Notes under the pieces: model-generated | Told to the model about the DNA's origin: nothing | The model's input: the letters and a program-made list of their open reading frames with translations, nothing else | The model's database searches: none | Shown here: piece after piece, positions 38,683-49,484 of the stretch | Layout of the letters: the number at the start of each line of letters is the position of its first letter | Position numbering within the stretch: position 1 is the stretch's first letter | Source of the DNA: Rhodocyclales bacterium GT-UBC | GTDB lineage: Bacteria; Pseudomonadota; Gammaproteobacteria; Burkholderiales; Rhodocyclaceae | Assembly: GCA_003583745.1 (NCBI GenBank) | Contig: QXPY01000007.1 | Span: forward strand, 186,001-250,000 | Direction: 5' to 3' | Length of the DNA: 64,000 nucleotides | Position numbers and translations under genes: made by a program

Positions 38683-39939
38683 GTGATCCGCTTCCTGGCC
38701 TGGCTGGCCGGCACGCTGCTTGTGCTCGTGCTGGCCGCCGGGGGCTTGCTGCTGGCCGCACTCGATACGCAAGCGCAAGTCAGGCGCGATGCCACTATCT
38801 CCCCGGTTTCCGTAGCCCAAGCCCGCTGGCTGCTCTCCGCCAACGACCCGCGCCGATTGCGGGACGGTGAGGTGAGGCAAATTGCCTTTCCCGCCGCCTT
38901 GCTCGACGACGGCATCAATTACCTGGCAACCCGTTTCCTGCACGGCCGCGGCAGCCTGACCCTGATTGGGAAAAGCGCCGAAATTCGCCTGACGCTCCCA
39001 ACCCCGCACGGCTGGGGAGAGCGATACCTCAACCTGCAAGCCCGCATCGAAGCGGTTGCCGGACAACCGCACATTACTGCGGCCAGGATCGGCGCCCTGC
39101 CGCTGCCCGCCGATCTGGTCGAGACCATCATCGAGCAGGCGATCGCTCGTTCGGGCTACCGGGCGCAATGGACGGCGGGACGCCAATCGATCCGGGACAT
39201 CCGCTTCGACCCGGAACGTAGCCGTATTCAGGTCGCCTTCACCTGGGCACCGAGCCTGCTCGAGCAAGCCCGCTCAATCGCCTTCGACCGGGAAGACCTT
39301 GGCCGTCTTCGCTCCGCCCAGGAAATGCTGGCCGGCCTGCTCGACCACCAGGCACCAGGCAGCCATCTCGCGCTGCCAGCCGTACTCGGACCAATGCTCG
39401 ACATTGGCGGCACCGATCAGCGCGAAAATCGCCAGGCCGCAATCTTCATCCTTGGCGCCTACCTGTCGGAAAAGAGCCTGGCGAGCTTGATCCCTGCAGC
39501 GGCTGACTGGCCGCAAGCTCGCCCCGTCATATTGACCCTGCACGGACGCCAGGACAGCGCCCAGCATTTCGCTGTATCGGCCAGCCTCGCCGCCTGGGCC
39601 GGCGAACCGGTTGCCGATGCAATCGGCGTTTACAAGGAGCTGACCGATGCCCGTGGGGGCAGCGGATTCTCCTTCGCCGACCTGGCCGCAGACCGCGCCG
39701 GAACACGGTTTGGCGAGTTGATCGTCAATCAACCTCAAGTGATCGACAGCCTGGTCAAAACGGCTTTTGCCGACCGGGACATCGCCCCACTACTGGCCGA
39801 CCTGCCGGAAAACATGAATGATCAAGCATTCCGCAAACGTTTCGGCGGCCAGGGCAGCCCGGCCTACCGGCGCATGCAAGCCGAAATCGAAACCCGCCTG
39901 GAAGCCCTGCCGCTCTATCAGCCCAGAGGAAAACCATGA
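38683..39939 (+). CDS. Membrane-anchored protein of unknown function
   Basis: A 418-residue protein with an N-terminal hydrophobic segment (~4-26, likely an uncleaved anchor or signal) and a large soluble, probably periplasmic part. No catalytic motif or family is recognised. The GTG at 38683 is 18 bases after prfB and is preceded by a GAG-rich stretch (GTGAGCCGAGGG). Its last four bases overlap the cupin gene, so the two are cotranscribed. Confidence 0.75.
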   Translation: MIRFLAWLAGTLLVLVLAAGGLLLAALDTQAQVRRDATISPVSVAQARWLLSANDPRRLRDGEVRQIAFPAALLDDGINYLATRFLHGRGSLTLIGKSAEIRLTLPTPHGWGERYLNLQARIEAVAGQPHITAARIGALPLPADLVETIIEQAIARSGYRAQWTAGRQSIRDIRFDPERSRIQVAFTWAPSLLEQARSIAFDREDLGRLRSAQEMLAGLLDHQAPGSHLALPAVLGPMLDIGGTDQRENRQAAIFILGAYLSEKSLASLIPAAADWPQARPVILTLHGRQDSAQHFAVSASLAAWAGEPVADAIGVYKELTDARGGSGFSFADLAADRAGTRFGELIVNQPQVIDSLVKTAFADRDIAPLLADLPENMNDQAFRKRFGGQGSPAYRRMQAEIETRLEALPLYQPRGKP

Positions 39940-40265
39940 CTCCGTACGGCAATCTGTTTGCCAACCTGCCCGAACGCACGGACCAGGAACAATTTGAGGA
40001 ATTGCTGACGCGACCTGGACTACGCATCGAGCGCATCGTCTCGACCGGGCAATGCAGCCCACCCGATTTCTGGTACGACCAGGCTGATGGCGAATGGGTC
40101 GTCCTGCTGCAAGGCGAAGCCGAATTGCGCTTTGCCGACGAAGAAGGACCGCGCCGCCTGCGTCCCGGCGATTTCGTTGCCATCGCACCACGCCGGCGAC
40201 ATCGCGTCGAATCGACACTGGCCGGACAAACGACCATCTGGCTGGCGATCCACTTCGCCGCCTGA
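39936..40265 (+). CDS. Small cupin-domain protein
   Basis: A 109-residue single-domain cupin. Beta-strand motifs: [13 protein letters not shown] (first cupin motif, without the usual His pair) and [17 protein letters not shown] (second motif, with a His). Small cupins of this kind bind a metal or small ligand; the function here is unknown. ATG overlaps the previous stop (ATGA). The 91-base gap to lysS may hold the lysS promoter. Confidence 0.85.
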   Translation: MTPYGNLFANLPERTDQEQFEELLTRPGLRIERIVSTGQCSPPDFWYDQADGEWVVLLQGEAELRFADEEGPRRLRPGDFVAIAPRRRHRVESTLAGQTTIWLAIHFAA

Positions 40266-40356
40266 TCCAGCACGCTTTCCCTGGAAGCCCAAATCGGCGA
40301 AAATTCAGGGTTCTACGCGGGCGACCGCAGCACATCCCATTTTCCAAGGATTTTTC

Positions 40357-41862
40357 ATGTCCAACCCCGAACAGCAAACTCCGGTCCAGCAGGATGAAAA
40401 CCAGCTCATCGCCGAGCGTCGTGCCAAGCTCGCCGAATGGCGCAAAACCGGGAAGGCCTTCCCCAACGACTTCCTGCGTGAGAACACCGCAGCCAAGCTG
40501 CACGAGGGATACGGCGAAAAATCGGGCGAGGAACTCGAAGCCATGCCGGTCGAAGTCAAGGTAGCCGGCCGCATGATGCTGAAGCGGGTCATGGGCAAGG
40601 CTTCCTTCGCGACCGTGCAGGACGTCTCCGGCCGTATTCAGCTCTACGTCGCCCGCGACAAGGTCGGTGAAGAAGCCTACGCCGCCTTCAAGGGTTGGGA
40701 TTTGGGCGACATCATCGGCGTGGTCGGTACCCTGATGAAGACCAAGACTGGCGAACTGTCGATCCAGGCTGCGGAAATCCGCCTGCTGACCAAGTCGCTG
40801 CGCCCGCTGCCCGACAAGTTCCACGGCCTGTCCGACCAGGAACTGAAGTACCGCCAGCGCTACGTCGACCTGATCATGAACGAGGAAACGCGCTTCACCT
40901 TCCGTGCCCGTTCAGCCATCGTCGCCTCGATTCGCAACTACATGACCGGCCACGGCTTCATGGAAGTCGAAACACCGATGATGCACCCGATCCCGGGCGG
41001 TGCTTCGGCCAAGCCCTTCATCACCCACCACAACGCGCTCGACATGCAGCAGTTCCTGCGCATCGCGCCCGAGCTCTACCTCAAGCGCCTGGTGGTCGGC
41101 GGTTTCGAAAAGGTTTTCGAAATCAACCGTAACTTCCGCAACGAAGGCCTGAGCCCGCGGCACAACCCTGAATTCACCATGATGGAGTTCTACGAGGCGT
41201 ATGCGAACTACCACACGCTGATGGACTTCACCGAAGGCCTGATCCGCCATGCCGCGCGCGAAGCGCTGGGCAAGGAAGTCTTCGTCTATCAGGGCCGCGA
41301 GCTCGACTTGTCCAAGCCCTTCCACCGCCTGACCATCTGCCAGGCCATCCAGCGCCAGCAACCGGATTTCACCGACGCGCAACTGGCCGACGCCGAGTTC
41401 CTGAAGACCCAGATCAAGGCCTTCGGCGAGCCGGTCAAGCCGGGTGGTCTGGGCAGCCTGCAATTGCAGCTGTTCGAAGCCTGTGCCGAAGCGCATTGCT
41501 GGGAACCGACCTTCATCATCGACTACCCGGTCGAAGTTTCGCCGCTGGCCCGCGCCTCGGACAGCAATCCGGACATCACCGAGCGCTTCGAGCTGTTCAT
41601 CGTCGGCCGCGAAATCGCCAACGGCTTCTCGGAGCTCAACGACGCCGAGGACCAGGCCGCCCGCTTCCAGGAACAGGCCAAGGCCAAGGATGCCGGCGAC
41701 GAGGAAGCGATGTACTACGATGCCGATTTCATCCGCGCCCTCGAATACGGCCTGCCCCCGACTGGCGGCTGCGGCATCGGCATCGACCGGCTGATCATGC
41801 TGCTGACCGACTCGCCTGCCATCCGCGACGTCATCCTGTTCCCCTCGATGCGCCCGGAATGA
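40357..41862 (+). CDS. lysS: Lysyl-tRNA synthetase (class II)
   Basis: A 501-residue class II synthetase: N-terminal OB-fold anticodon-binding domain (~60-150, [20 protein letters not shown]), then the catalytic domain with motif 1 around [15 protein letters not shown], motif 2 [21 protein letters not shown], and motif 3 [21 protein letters not shown] lies ~7 bases before the ATG at 40357. Typical length. Confidence 0.96.
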   Translation: MSNPEQQTPVQQDENQLIAERRAKLAEWRKTGKAFPNDFLRENTAAKLHEGYGEKSGEELEAMPVEVKVAGRMMLKRVMGKASFATVQDVSGRIQLYVARDKVGEEAYAAFKGWDLGDIIGVVGTLMKTKTGELSIQAAEIRLLTKSLRPLPDKFHGLSDQELKYRQRYVDLIMNEETRFTFRARSAIVASIRNYMTGHGFMEVETPMMHPIPGGASAKPFITHHNALDMQQFLRIAPELYLKRLVVGGFEKVFEINRNFRNEGLSPRHNPEFTMMEFYEAYANYHTLMDFTEGLIRHAAREALGKEVFVYQGRELDLSKPFHRLTICQAIQRQQPDFTDAQLADAEFLKTQIKAFGEPVKPGGLGSLQLQLFEACAEAHCWEPTFIIDYPVEVSPLARASDSNPDITERFELFIVGREIANGFSELNDAEDQAARFQEQAKAKDAGDEEAMYYDADFIRALEYGLPPTGGCGIGIDRLIMLLTDSPAIRDVILFPSMRPE

Positions 41863-41938
41863 TGTGCTCGGCTGCGCTTGGTGATACAGCGTTGCAAGCC
41901 CCCTTGCATAGCGCTGCTATGCGGCGGGCGCTCGCGCC

Positions 41939-42772
41939 TTGTCTCACCTGCGCTCGCTCGACCACAAGCTGCTCGTGAGCGAAAACGCAAACCTGGAAGC
42001 CGCCGCACGGTTGGCTTTGACGACACACCACAGCCGCGCCCTCGTCTTCGAACATGAGGGCCGGCGCTACGTCGTCAAGAAACTCGCCGCCAAGCCACGC
42101 AAGCTGGGGCAAACCCTGTTCATGCGTTGGCTGGTCAAACGCCTCACCGGCCAGCCCTTGCCGATGCGAACGCTGGCCCTGGCCGAAGCGGCGGGCAGCA
42201 TGGAGTTCGAAGCCAATCGCCTGCGCAGCCTGGCCGCCGCCGGTGTGCGCGTCCCCCACGTGGCACTGCTCACCAAGGAGTTTTTCGTCCTCGACTTCTG
42301 CGGCACAGTAGTCGCCACCCTGCTGGAAAAATGGCCGCCTGCAACCTGGCGTAGCGAGTTGCCGCGCCTGGCCACCGAACTGGGCGAGTTCCACCGTGCC
42401 GGCCACTGGCATGGCGGCGCCCAGATCAAGAACATCACGCTCCAGGACGGCCTCAGTTACCGCATCGACTTCGAAGAGAATTTCGGCGAGTTCCTGCCCT
42501 TGAGCGTTGCCCAGGCGGCCGACCTGGTGCTGTTCCTGAATTCGATATCCCTGGCCGGCCCAATCGTCGAAAGCGAAGCCCGCCAACTGATGCCGCAGTT
42601 GCTCGAGCGCTACTTTGCCGCCCATCCGAATCCCGAAATCAAGCAGATCATCGTCCGCGCCCTGCCGATCCTCAAGACCCTGTCCGGCTTCGCCGGTCTT
42701 TTCCAACGCTGGTCAAAGAAAGGCATCCGTCGCGTGCTGATCCTGGTCGACGTTCTAAGCACTGTGAAATAA
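41939..42772 (+). CDS. Kinase-like protein (LPS/Kdo kinase-like fold), atypical catalytic loop
   Basis: A 277-residue protein with features of small lipopolysaccharide/BUD32-like kinases: an N-terminal region with FEHEGRRYVVKKL (nucleotide-binding lysine), a hinge, and a catalytic-loop-like segment HWHGGAQIKNI where kinases have HGDxxxxN; the catalytic Asp is Gly here. A DFG-like IDFEE follows. It could be a pseudokinase or a divergent kinase. The start TTG at 41939 lacks a good ribosome binding site and sits 77 bases after lysS; a later start is possible. Confidence 0.62.
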   Translation: MSHLRSLDHKLLVSENANLEAAARLALTTHHSRALVFEHEGRRYVVKKLAAKPRKLGQTLFMRWLVKRLTGQPLPMRTLALAEAAGSMEFEANRLRSLAAAGVRVPHVALLTKEFFVLDFCGTVVATLLEKWPPATWRSELPRLATELGEFHRAGHWHGGAQIKNITLQDGLSYRIDFEENFGEFLPLSVAQAADLVLFLNSISLAGPIVESEARQLMPQLLERYFAAHPNPEIKQIIVRALPILKTLSGFAGLFQRWSKKGIRRVLILVDVLSTVK

Positions 42773-43267
42773 ATGCCGATCCGCCAATTGCAAGTTGCCA
42801 ACGATAGCGTCGAGGACCGCCTGGTCCTGCGCGTCGGAACCGAAAACAACGAAGAATTCCGCATCTTCTTCACCCGCTGCTTCCTGCGTGAAATCTGGCC
42901 GCACCTGACCGCCATGCTGAGCGGGCACCTGGCCAGCAAACTGGTGCAGCACAGCAGCCCGCCTTCGCTCGGAGAACCGTCCAGCTTCGAACTGCCGTTT
43001 ATTGACGATAACCCCAGCTACCCGCTGGGCGCCTCGCCACTACTCGCCACCGAAGCCGTCCTCGAAGCCGGTGCCGAGGGCATTGCCCGCCTGACCCTGC
43101 GCGAAGGACGCGAGCGCTCCTATAGTCTGGAGATCAATGCCCAGCTGCTGCAAGCGCTGTGCTCCATGCTGCGTGCCGCAGCCGATCAGGCGCAGTGGGA
43201 CTTGACCCTCGATTACGACTCACCAACGCCCGTCATCAACGCCCCCTTCAGCGCCTTTCTGCATTAG
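42773..43267 (+). CDS. Conserved-looking protein of unknown function upstream of mnmC
   Basis: A 164-residue soluble protein that I do not recognise. It starts [11 protein letters not shown] directly at the kinase-like stop (no gap) and its own stop overlaps the GTG of mnmC. Composition is normal for the region and the frame is compact, which supports a real gene in the kinase-mnmC operon. No motif or signal peptide seen. Confidence 0.7.
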   Translation: MPIRQLQVANDSVEDRLVLRVGTENNEEFRIFFTRCFLREIWPHLTAMLSGHLASKLVQHSSPPSLGEPSSFELPFIDDNPSYPLGASPLLATEAVLEAGAEGIARLTLREGRERSYSLEINAQLLQALCSMLRAAADQAQWDLTLDYDSPTPVINAPFSAFLH

Positions 43268-45171
43268 TGGAAAAAATCGAGCCCGCCCGCCTCGAATACC
43301 TCAGGGAACACGGCACACCATTTTCGTCGACTTACGGTGATGTCTATTACTCGGTACACGGCGGTCCCGAACAAGCCCGGCATGTTTTTCTCGCCGGCAA
43401 CGCCTTACCCCAACGCTGGCGAGGCTGCGATCGCTTTGTCATCCTCGAAACCGGTTTCGGTCTCGGCCTGAACTTTCTGACTACCTGGCAGGCCTGGCAG
43501 GCTGATCCTCAAGCTTGTCGCCGCCTGCATTTCATCTCCATCGAAAAGCACCCGTTCAACCTGGCTGACCTGGCGGCAGCCCAAAAAGCCTGGCCCGAAT
43601 TCGCCGAGCTGGCGGCAGAACTGCATAAAAATTGGCCACCGCTGACACCGGGCTTGCATCGGCTCTACCTGGCCGGGGGCAGACTAATCCTCACCCTGGT
43701 GTTCGGCGACGCGACAACCCAACTGCGCGCCCTGAATGCCGCGGTCGATGCTTTCTATCTCGACGGTTTTTCCCCGGCGCGTAACCCCGAAGCCTGGTCG
43801 CCCTTCCTGTGCAAGGCATTGGCCCGGCTCGCCGCACCGGATGCCACCCTGGCGACCTGGACTGTTGCCGGCGATGTCAGACGCGCCTTGATCGACGCCG
43901 AATTCGAGGTTTTCAAAGGTCCCGGCTTTGCCGGAAAGCGACAAATGCTGACCGGCCGCTTCCGCTCACGCCGCCCGAATCGCCACGCGGCACCCAGCGA
44001 TCGCCGCGCCATCGTTCTTGGCGCCGGCATCGCAGGCTGCACCAGCGCCCACCGCCTGGCTGCCGCCGGCTGGCAAGTCACCCTGATCGACCAGGGCGAA
44101 GGCCCCGGTACAGCGGCGTCGAGCAACATCGCCGGCATGCTGCGGCCGCTCCCCAGTGCCGACGACAATCGCCTGTCACGGCTGACCCGAGCCGGCTTTC
44201 TCGCCACCCGGGCCTTGCTGCAGTCCCTGCCCGAGGCGCGTTGGAACGACTGCGGCGTGCTGCATCTGGCCCGCGAGCCGGAACACGAGGCGCAGCAAAA
44301 GCGGGCCGTGGACAATCTCGGCTTTCCGGAGGACATCCTGCGTTTTGTCGACCAGGACGAAGCCGGGCGACTCCTCGGCCGACCGGTTGGCAGCGGCGGC
44401 TGGTGGTTCGCCAAAGGCGGCTGGGTGCAACCGCCTTCGGTCTGCCGCGCCGCATTGACCGCCTTCCCAGAACGGATCGACCGTCGCTTCAACACCCACG
44501 TCGAACGACTGGAACACAACGACAACGGCTGGTGCTGTTTCGCCGCGGACGGCCAGCTGATTGCCCAAGCCCCGGTCCTCATCATAGCCTGCGGCGCGAC
44601 CGCCACCCGTTTCGAACAACTTGCCTGGCTGCCGCAACGCGCGGCCCGCGGCCAGGTCAGCCACCTGCCACCGGAACAGGCGCCGGCCTTGCAGGCGGTA
44701 CTGTTCCACATTGGCTACGCCATGCCGGAAGTCGACGGCAGCCGACTGATCGGCGCCTCGCTCGCCTACGAAGACGAGGATGGCAACGAACGCCTGTCTG
44801 ACCACCGTGACAACCTCGCCCGTCTGAATCTGACCTTCCCCGGCGCCTACACGGCAATCGACCCGGCAAAGCTGCATGGCCGGGTCGGCTTTCGCCCGAT
44901 GTCGCCGGATCGGCTGCCGATCGTCGGCCCGGTCCCCAAGCCCTTGCCGGCCGGCACCGTCGGCCGGCTGCACGCCCTGCCGCGCTATCCCGGCCTGTGG
45001 TGCGTCCAGGGCTTCGGCGCGCGTGGAATTGTCTGGTCTGCGCTCATGGCCGACTTGCTGCTCAGCCGACTGGAAGGCGAACCCTTGCCCCTGGAAAACG
45101 ATCTGGTCGAAGCGCTCGACCCCGGCCGCTTCCTGATCAAACCGGCCTATCGCCCGGTCGACAAGGAGTAA
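43267..45171 (+). CDS. mnmC: MnmC, bifunctional tRNA 5-methylaminomethyl-2-thiouridine enzyme
   Basis: A 634-residue fusion that finishes the mnm5s2U modification at the tRNA wobble position. The N-terminal methyltransferase half has the SAM motif [11 protein letters not shown] (MnmC2). The C-terminal FAD oxidoreductase half (MnmC1) begins with the dinucleotide fold [19 protein letters not shown] and ends with [17 protein letters not shown]. The start GTG at 43267 overlaps the previous stop; the longer frame from 43159 is unlikely. The FAD half removes the carboxymethyl group, the N-terminal half methylates. Confidence 0.93.
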   Translation: MEKIEPARLEYLREHGTPFSSTYGDVYYSVHGGPEQARHVFLAGNALPQRWRGCDRFVILETGFGLGLNFLTTWQAWQADPQACRRLHFISIEKHPFNLADLAAAQKAWPEFAELAAELHKNWPPLTPGLHRLYLAGGRLILTLVFGDATTQLRALNAAVDAFYLDGFSPARNPEAWSPFLCKALARLAAPDATLATWTVAGDVRRALIDAEFEVFKGPGFAGKRQMLTGRFRSRRPNRHAAPSDRRAIVLGAGIAGCTSAHRLAAAGWQVTLIDQGEGPGTAASSNIAGMLRPLPSADDNRLSRLTRAGFLATRALLQSLPEARWNDCGVLHLAREPEHEAQQKRAVDNLGFPEDILRFVDQDEAGRLLGRPVGSGGWWFAKGGWVQPPSVCRAALTAFPERIDRRFNTHVERLEHNDNGWCCFAADGQLIAQAPVLIIACGATATRFEQLAWLPQRAARGQVSHLPPEQAPALQAVLFHIGYAMPEVDGSRLIGASLAYEDEDGNERLSDHRDNLARLNLTFPGAYTAIDPAKLHGRVGFRPMSPDRLPIVGPVPKPLPAGTVGRLHALPRYPGLWCVQGFGARGIVWSALMADLLLSRLEGEPLPLENDLVEALDPGRFLIKPAYRPVDKE

Positions 45172-45173
45172 GC

Positions 45174-45542
45174 ATGGACTGGCAAGACCTGCCCAACGCC
45201 CCGCTACCCGGCACCTGCCTTTGCCGCCTCGAGGAGATTGCCGACGGTGGGGCGAGAATGCTCGACCTCGGCGAAGGCAACGAGGCATTTCGCCTGATCA
45301 TCCTGCGCAGTGGCGAGCAGGTCCATGCTTATCTGAATCGCTGCGCCCACTTCGGCGTTCCACTTGCACAACGCCCCGAACACCTGATTTTCACACCGCA
45401 CGAAAGCCTACGTTGCAACGTGCATTACGCCCGTTACCACTGGCAAAGCGGCCACTGCATCACCGGCGAATGCGCCGGTGAGCACCTGATTTCCCTGCCG
45501 CTGACCATTCAGGATGGCAACATTCTCGTCGCAGGCACCTAG
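45174..45542 (+). CDS. Rieske [2Fe-2S] domain protein
   Basis: A 122-residue single Rieske domain. Ligand boxes are C-x-H in NRCAHFGVPL and C-x2-H in RCNVHYARYHW, about 19 residues apart. No N-terminal signal or TM, so cytoplasmic; such small Rieske proteins act as electron carriers for oxygenases or similar. AAGGAG precedes the ATG two bases after mnmC. Function not assignable. Confidence 0.87.
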   Translation: MDWQDLPNAPLPGTCLCRLEEIADGGARMLDLGEGNEAFRLIILRSGEQVHAYLNRCAHFGVPLAQRPEHLIFTPHESLRCNVHYARYHWQSGHCITGECAGEHLISLPLTIQDGNILVAGT

Positions 45543-45575
45543 CGTCCCACGGCAGGCCGGCCAGTTCAGACCAGA

Positions 45576-45740
45576 TCAGGGAGCATGCGCCGATCCCTTG
45601 TTGATCGCCGCATTCTTGGCTTCTTCCTTGATGTGCTGCGAAACATAGCGCCCGATATAGACGGCCATCACCAGAATGAAGGCAATGGTAAACAGGCTGA
45701 GCAAGCCGATATCGGAACTGAACAGTAAATCCCAGGCCAT
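45576..45740 (-). CDS. DUF3149-type small membrane protein
   Basis: A 54-residue protein with one TM (~12-32) and start MAWDLLFSSDIGLLSL, which matches the DUF3149 family pattern as I remember it. GGGAGAA precedes the ATG at 45740. It is alone on the minus strand. Function unknown. Confidence 0.78.
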   Translation of the reverse strand: MAWDLLFSSDIGLLSLFTIAFILVMAVYIGRYVSQHIKEEAKNAAINKGSAHAP

Positions 45741-45816
45741 GATTTTCTCCCTTTGACGTTTTTGACGCGACAAACCATGTCGCGCCTTGAAGTTGCAAAC
45801 GTCATGCCAAGAGCCC

Positions 45817-46023
45817 CTAAGTCGTTACCGCGGCGACCAGCGCCCGGAAAAAATGCTGGCGAATCCGCTCAATGCCTTGCAGCACAAGGGAAAAGCAGAG
45901 CATGACCAGCACTTCGCGAGTCTTGGCCAGAACCGCATTACGCAGCCGGAATTCAACCTCAGCCAAATCTGTCACCAAAACTGGCATTTTTTCAATTTTG
46001 ACGCCAGTAATGACACAATCCAC
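45817..46023 (-). other. Possible small ORF in the 382-base gap before metY (doubtful)
   Basis: The gap 45741-46122 holds no gene I can defend. A minus-strand frame from GTG at 46023 would give ~68 residues with a hydrophobic amphipathic helix, but it lacks a properly spaced ribosome binding site. It may be real or noise. The gap also carries the leader of metY; a TACACT at 46082-46087 could be its -10 element. Confidence 0.2.
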
Positions 46024-46122
46024 CAACGTCGGCGAACGCTCCCCAATACGCGACAGGAATGCGGCGAATCGCCTGCCCTGCTACACTTTCGTCTTTATGC
46101 CAACTACAAAGAGAGAGACTGC

Positions 46123-47394
46123 ATGAAGATCGAAACCCTTGCCGTACATGGCGGCTACAGTCCGGACCCGACCACCAAGGCGGTCGCCGTCCCGATCTAC
46201 CAGACCACCTCCTACGCTTTCGACAGCACCCAGCACGGGGCCGACCTGTTCGACCTCAAGGTGGCCGGCAACATCTACACCCGCATCATGAACCCGACCC
46301 AGGACGTGCTGGAAAAGCGCGTCGCTGCGATGGAAGGCGGCATTGCGGCGCTGGCCATGGCATCGGGCATGGCGGCGATCACCGCCTCGATCCAGACCAT
46401 TGCCGAGGCTGGCGACAATATCGTCACTTCCAGCACGCTGTACGGCGGCACTTATAACCTCTTTGCCCACACGCTGCCGCAATACGGTATTGAAGTGCGC
46501 TTTGCCGACTACCGCGATCCGGAAGCTTTCGAAAAGCTGATCGACGCCAAGACCAAGGCCGTCTTCTGCGAATCGGTCGGCAACCCGCTGGGCAATATCA
46601 CCGACTTCGAAAAACTGGCCGAAATCGCCCACAAGCATGGCGTCCCGGTCATCGTGGACAACACCGTCCCCTCGCCTTACCTGTGTCGCCCCTTCGAACA
46701 CGGCGCCGATATCGTCGTGCATGCGCTGACCAAGTACCTGGGCGGCCACGGCAACTCGATCGGCGGCATCATCGTCGACAGCGGCAAATTCCCCTGGGCG
46801 GAACACAAGCAGAAGTTCAAGCGCTTGAATGAGCCGGATGTCTCCTACCACGGCGTCGTCTATACCGAAGCCCTCGGCCCGGCCGCCTACATCGGGCGCG
46901 CCCGTGTCGTCCCCTTGCGCAACATGGGTGCGGCGATCAGTCCGTTCAATGCTTTCCTGATTTTGCAGGGCATCGAAACGCTGGCCCTGCGCATGGACCG
47001 GATCTGCGAAAACTCGCTGAAGATCGCCAATTTCCTGAAGAGTCATCCGAAGGTCAGTTGGGTGAACTATGCCGGGCAGCCCGAACACAAGGACCATGCA
47101 CTGGTCCAGAAATACATGGGCGGCCGTGCCTCCGGCATCCTCAATTTCGGTGTCAAGGGCGGCCGCGAAGGTGGCGGCAAGTTCCAGGACGCCTTGCAAC
47201 TGGTCACCCGCCTGGTGAACATCGGCGACTGCAAGACCCTCGCCTGCCATCCGGCCTCCACCACGCACCGCCAGCTCTCCCCGGAAGAACTGGCCAAGGC
47301 CGGCGTATCGGAAGACATGATCCGTCTGTCGGTCGGCATCGAGCACATCGACGACCTGATCGCCGATCTGGATCAGGCCCTCAACGCCGCCTGA
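46123..47394 (+). CDS. metY: O-acetylhomoserine sulfhydrylase (homocysteine synthase)
   Basis: A 423-residue PLP-dependent enzyme of the Cys/Met metabolism family. It converts O-acetylhomoserine and sulfide to homocysteine for methionine synthesis. Seen: [25 protein letters not shown] at the N-terminus, the cofactor region GMAAITASI, and the Schiff-base lysine in [16 protein letters not shown]. The C-terminal [25 protein letters not shown] is typical of this family. The ATG at 46123 follows GAGAGAG. An intrinsic terminator (47420-47442) ends the transcript. Confidence 0.93.
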   Translation: MKIETLAVHGGYSPDPTTKAVAVPIYQTTSYAFDSTQHGADLFDLKVAGNIYTRIMNPTQDVLEKRVAAMEGGIAALAMASGMAAITASIQTIAEAGDNIVTSSTLYGGTYNLFAHTLPQYGIEVRFADYRDPEAFEKLIDAKTKAVFCESVGNPLGNITDFEKLAEIAHKHGVPVIVDNTVPSPYLCRPFEHGADIVVHALTKYLGGHGNSIGGIIVDSGKFPWAEHKQKFKRLNEPDVSYHGVVYTEALGPAAYIGRARVVPLRNMGAAISPFNAFLILQGIETLALRMDRICENSLKIANFLKSHPKVSWVNYAGQPEHKDHALVQKYMGGRASGILNFGVKGGREGGGKFQDALQLVTRLVNIGDCKTLACHPASTTHRQLSPEELAKAGVSEDMIRLSVGIEHIDDLIADLDQALNAA

Positions 47395-47419
47395 TTCACA
47401 GGCCGCGCCAAAAAACAAA

Positions 47420-47442
47420 CCCGGCTTGATGCCGGGTTTTTT
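47420..47442. terminator. Intrinsic terminator, probably bidirectional
   Basis: CCCGGC-TTGAT-GCCGGG followed by six T on plus; the opposite strand has a T-rich run after the same stem (A-run at 47409-47419). It separates metY from the convergent 3-hydroxyacyl-CoA dehydrogenase gene. Confidence 0.85.
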
Positions 47443-47480
47443 GTGCCGGCCGCAATGGGCCGGCATGGCCATGCTGTCGC

Positions 47481-48332
47481 TTACTCGTAGCTGTAGAAGC
47501 CCTTGCCGACCTTGCGGCCGAGATAGCCGGCTTCAACCATTTCCACCAGCAAGGGTGCCGGACGATACTTTGGATCCTTGGTGCCTTCGAACAGCACCTG
47601 CATCACGGCCAGCTCGACATCGAGACCGATCATGTCGCACAGGGCCAGGGGGCCGATCGGATGGTTGCAGCCCAGCTTCATCGCCTCGTCGATCGCCGAC
47701 GCTTCGGCCAGACCTTCACCCAGGGCGAAGATCGCCTCGTTGATCATCGGACAGAGCAGCCGGTTGACCACGAAACCCGGGCTGTTCTTGACCTGGACCG
47801 GCGTCTTGCCGATGGCTTGCGACAACACCTCGACGGCCGCGTAGGTGGCATCCGAAGTTTGCAGGCCGCGAATGACTTCGACCAGCGCCATCATCGGCAC
47901 CGGGTTGAAGAAATGCATGCCGATCACCTGCGCCGGACGCTTGGTCACTGCCGCCAGCTTGGTGATTGAAATCGACGAGGTATTCGAGGCAATCAGGGCA
48001 TCCGGCTTGGCCAGTTCGTCGAGTTGCTTGAAGATCTTGGTCTTCAGCTCCAGATTCTCGGTCGCTGCCTCGATGATCAGGTCGACCGACTTGAGTGCGG
48101 CCACATCGGTTGCCGTAGTGATCTTGGCCAATGCCGCCGCCTTTTGTTCGGCGGTCATCTTTTCCTTCTTGATCAGGCGGTCCAGGCTACCGGCGATGGT
48201 CGCCACGCCCTTCTGCACGGCGCTTTCCGAAATATCGGCCATGATGACTTGAAATCCGGCCACGGCAAATGCCTGGGCAATGCCATTCCCCATCGTGCCG
48301 GCACCGACGATACCGATCGTTTTGATGTCCAT
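47481..48332 (-). CDS. 3-hydroxybutyryl-CoA (3-hydroxyacyl-CoA) dehydrogenase
   Basis: A 283-residue NAD-dependent dehydrogenase: Rossmann motif [13 protein letters not shown] at residues 6-18, [11 protein letters not shown], the catalytic-type [14 protein letters not shown] (His), and the dimerisation domain with [15 protein letters not shown]. Length fits the short, single-function Hbd/PaaH class acting in butanoate/poly-hydroxybutyrate or beta-oxidation routes. The ATG at 48332 is preferred over a frame to 48374. Ends at the shared terminator with metY. Confidence 0.92.
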   Translation of the reverse strand: MDIKTIGIVGAGTMGNGIAQAFAVAGFQVIMADISESAVQKGVATIAGSLDRLIKKEKMTAEQKAAALAKITTATDVAALKSVDLIIEAATENLELKTKIFKQLDELAKPDALIASNTSSISITKLAAVTKRPAQVIGMHFFNPVPMMALVEVIRGLQTSDATYAAVEVLSQAIGKTPVQVKNSPGFVVNRLLCPMINEAIFALGEGLAEASAIDEAMKLGCNHPIGPLALCDMIGLDVELAVMQVLFEGTKDPKYRPAPLLVEMVEAGYLGRKVGKGFYSYE

Positions 48333-48430
48333 GAGCTTTTTCCAATCAGTGAGAGTGTTGTCGCGTACTGCCATCCTGCATGGCAGCCGAACACTCTAAT
48401 CCAGGCGGGCAGCGGAATCCAGCCCGAAAG

Positions 48431-48682
48431 TCAGCGATCTCGATGTTCGACCACGGCGACCTCGGGTAATGGCGGTTGCGGCCGGCTCATCACGTAGAGC
48501 ACGACCGTACAAGCCCCCAGGAAAGCGACCGAGGCCAGCGCGCTGGGCACCCAAGTATCGGCCAGCCCGCGCTCACGGCATAGCCAGACAAACAGGCCGA
48601 AGGCCGGCAAGGTCAGCGCCGCACAAAACACTGCGGTCGCCAATGCCACTTTTTGCCCGACATGCCGTTTCAGTTCGCTCAT
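48431..48682 (-). CDS. Small two-TM membrane protein
   Basis: An 83-residue protein with two TM segments (~12-33 and ~45-64) and a charged C-terminus. GAGGAAG precedes the ATG at 48682, which overlaps the stop of the secretin-domain gene (ATGA). No family recognised. It belongs to the minus-strand block with the secretin-domain protein. Confidence 0.7.
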   Translation of the reverse strand: MSELKRHVGQKVALATAVFCAALTLPAFGLFVWLCRERGLADTWVPSALASVAFLGACTVVLYVMSRPQPPLPEVAVVEHRDR

Positions 48683-49464
48683 TCCACTTCCTCCACCATC
48701 AGCCAGATTGAACGATTGTCGCGGGCATCGCTCGTTGAAAGACTCAGCGCACCGCTCTGGTTGCCACTCGCTTGCCGGCCACTGCCGCCCAACTCGATCC
48801 ATTCCCCCAGGCGCCCGGAAACCGTTGTGGATAGGCGCTGGCTGTTGATGCTGCCATAGCCGCCCTGGCTGGCGGCCTGCTGGCTGATCTCGATCCTCAC
48901 CCGTTCGCCGTTGAGGTGCGGCACCGCATAAAACCCGCGGCCGACATCCTGATAGACCACCGTCTCGTTGACCACCGCCCCGCCCGGCCCGATGATCACT
49001 TGCCGCATCGGGATCGGCAATGAACGACCGACCTGGATGAACGCCTGGCCGCCATCGACGGTCTGCACCATCTGGGCAGCACTTTCACCGCGCACGCTTT
49101 TGGTATCCCAGACCCGCGCCTCGACATTACTGCGCCGGGTGCTGCCCAGCACGACCTGACCGCTGGCCTCGCCACCCCGGGCGCTCTGCTCGGAATCGCG
49201 ATTCTGGCTGACCCGGATGATCAGCCGTCGGCTCGGCGTATCGATCGCCGCCAGGGCTTTCTTGATATCGGCGCGATTGCGTGGCGAAGCACGCAGAAAG
49301 AGCTGATTATTCATCCCCGTCAGCGTCCCGCCGGGCTCGACCAGGGGCAGCAAGACCGGCAAAACCTGGTCGACAGTCCGGCTGCGCAGTTCGATGATTT
49401 CCATTTGCTGGGCGTGCACCTGCCCCGTCAGCAATCCAAGCAGCAACAAGAAAAGGCGAAACAT
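48679..49464 (-). CDS. Exported secretin N-domain-like (NolW-type) protein
   Basis: A 261-residue exported protein with a signal peptide (~1-19). The first ~80 residues match secretin N-domains (IIELRSRTVDQVLPVLLPLVEPGGTLTGMNNQLFLRAS and IDTPSRRLIIRVSQ, shortened here to its motifs). The pore-forming secretin core is absent: the rest has beta-rich, secretin-like strands but is too short. It may be an accessory of a type II/IV pilus system or a stand-alone relative. TAGGAGG precedes the ATG at 49464. Confidence 0.72.
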   Translation of the reverse strand: MFRLFLLLLGLLTGQVHAQQMEIIELRSRTVDQVLPVLLPLVEPGGTLTGMNNQLFLRASPRNRADIKKALAAIDTPSRRLIIRVSQNRDSEQSARGGEASGQVVLGSTRRSNVEARVWDTKSVRGESAAQMVQTVDGGQAFIQVGRSLPIPMRQVIIGPGGAVVNETVVYQDVGRGFYAVPHLNGERVRIEISQQAASQGGYGSINSQRLSTTVSGRLGEWIELGGSGRQASGNQSGALSLSTSDARDNRSIWLMVEEVE

Positions 49465-49484
49465 CGGATTGCCTCCTAAAGACC

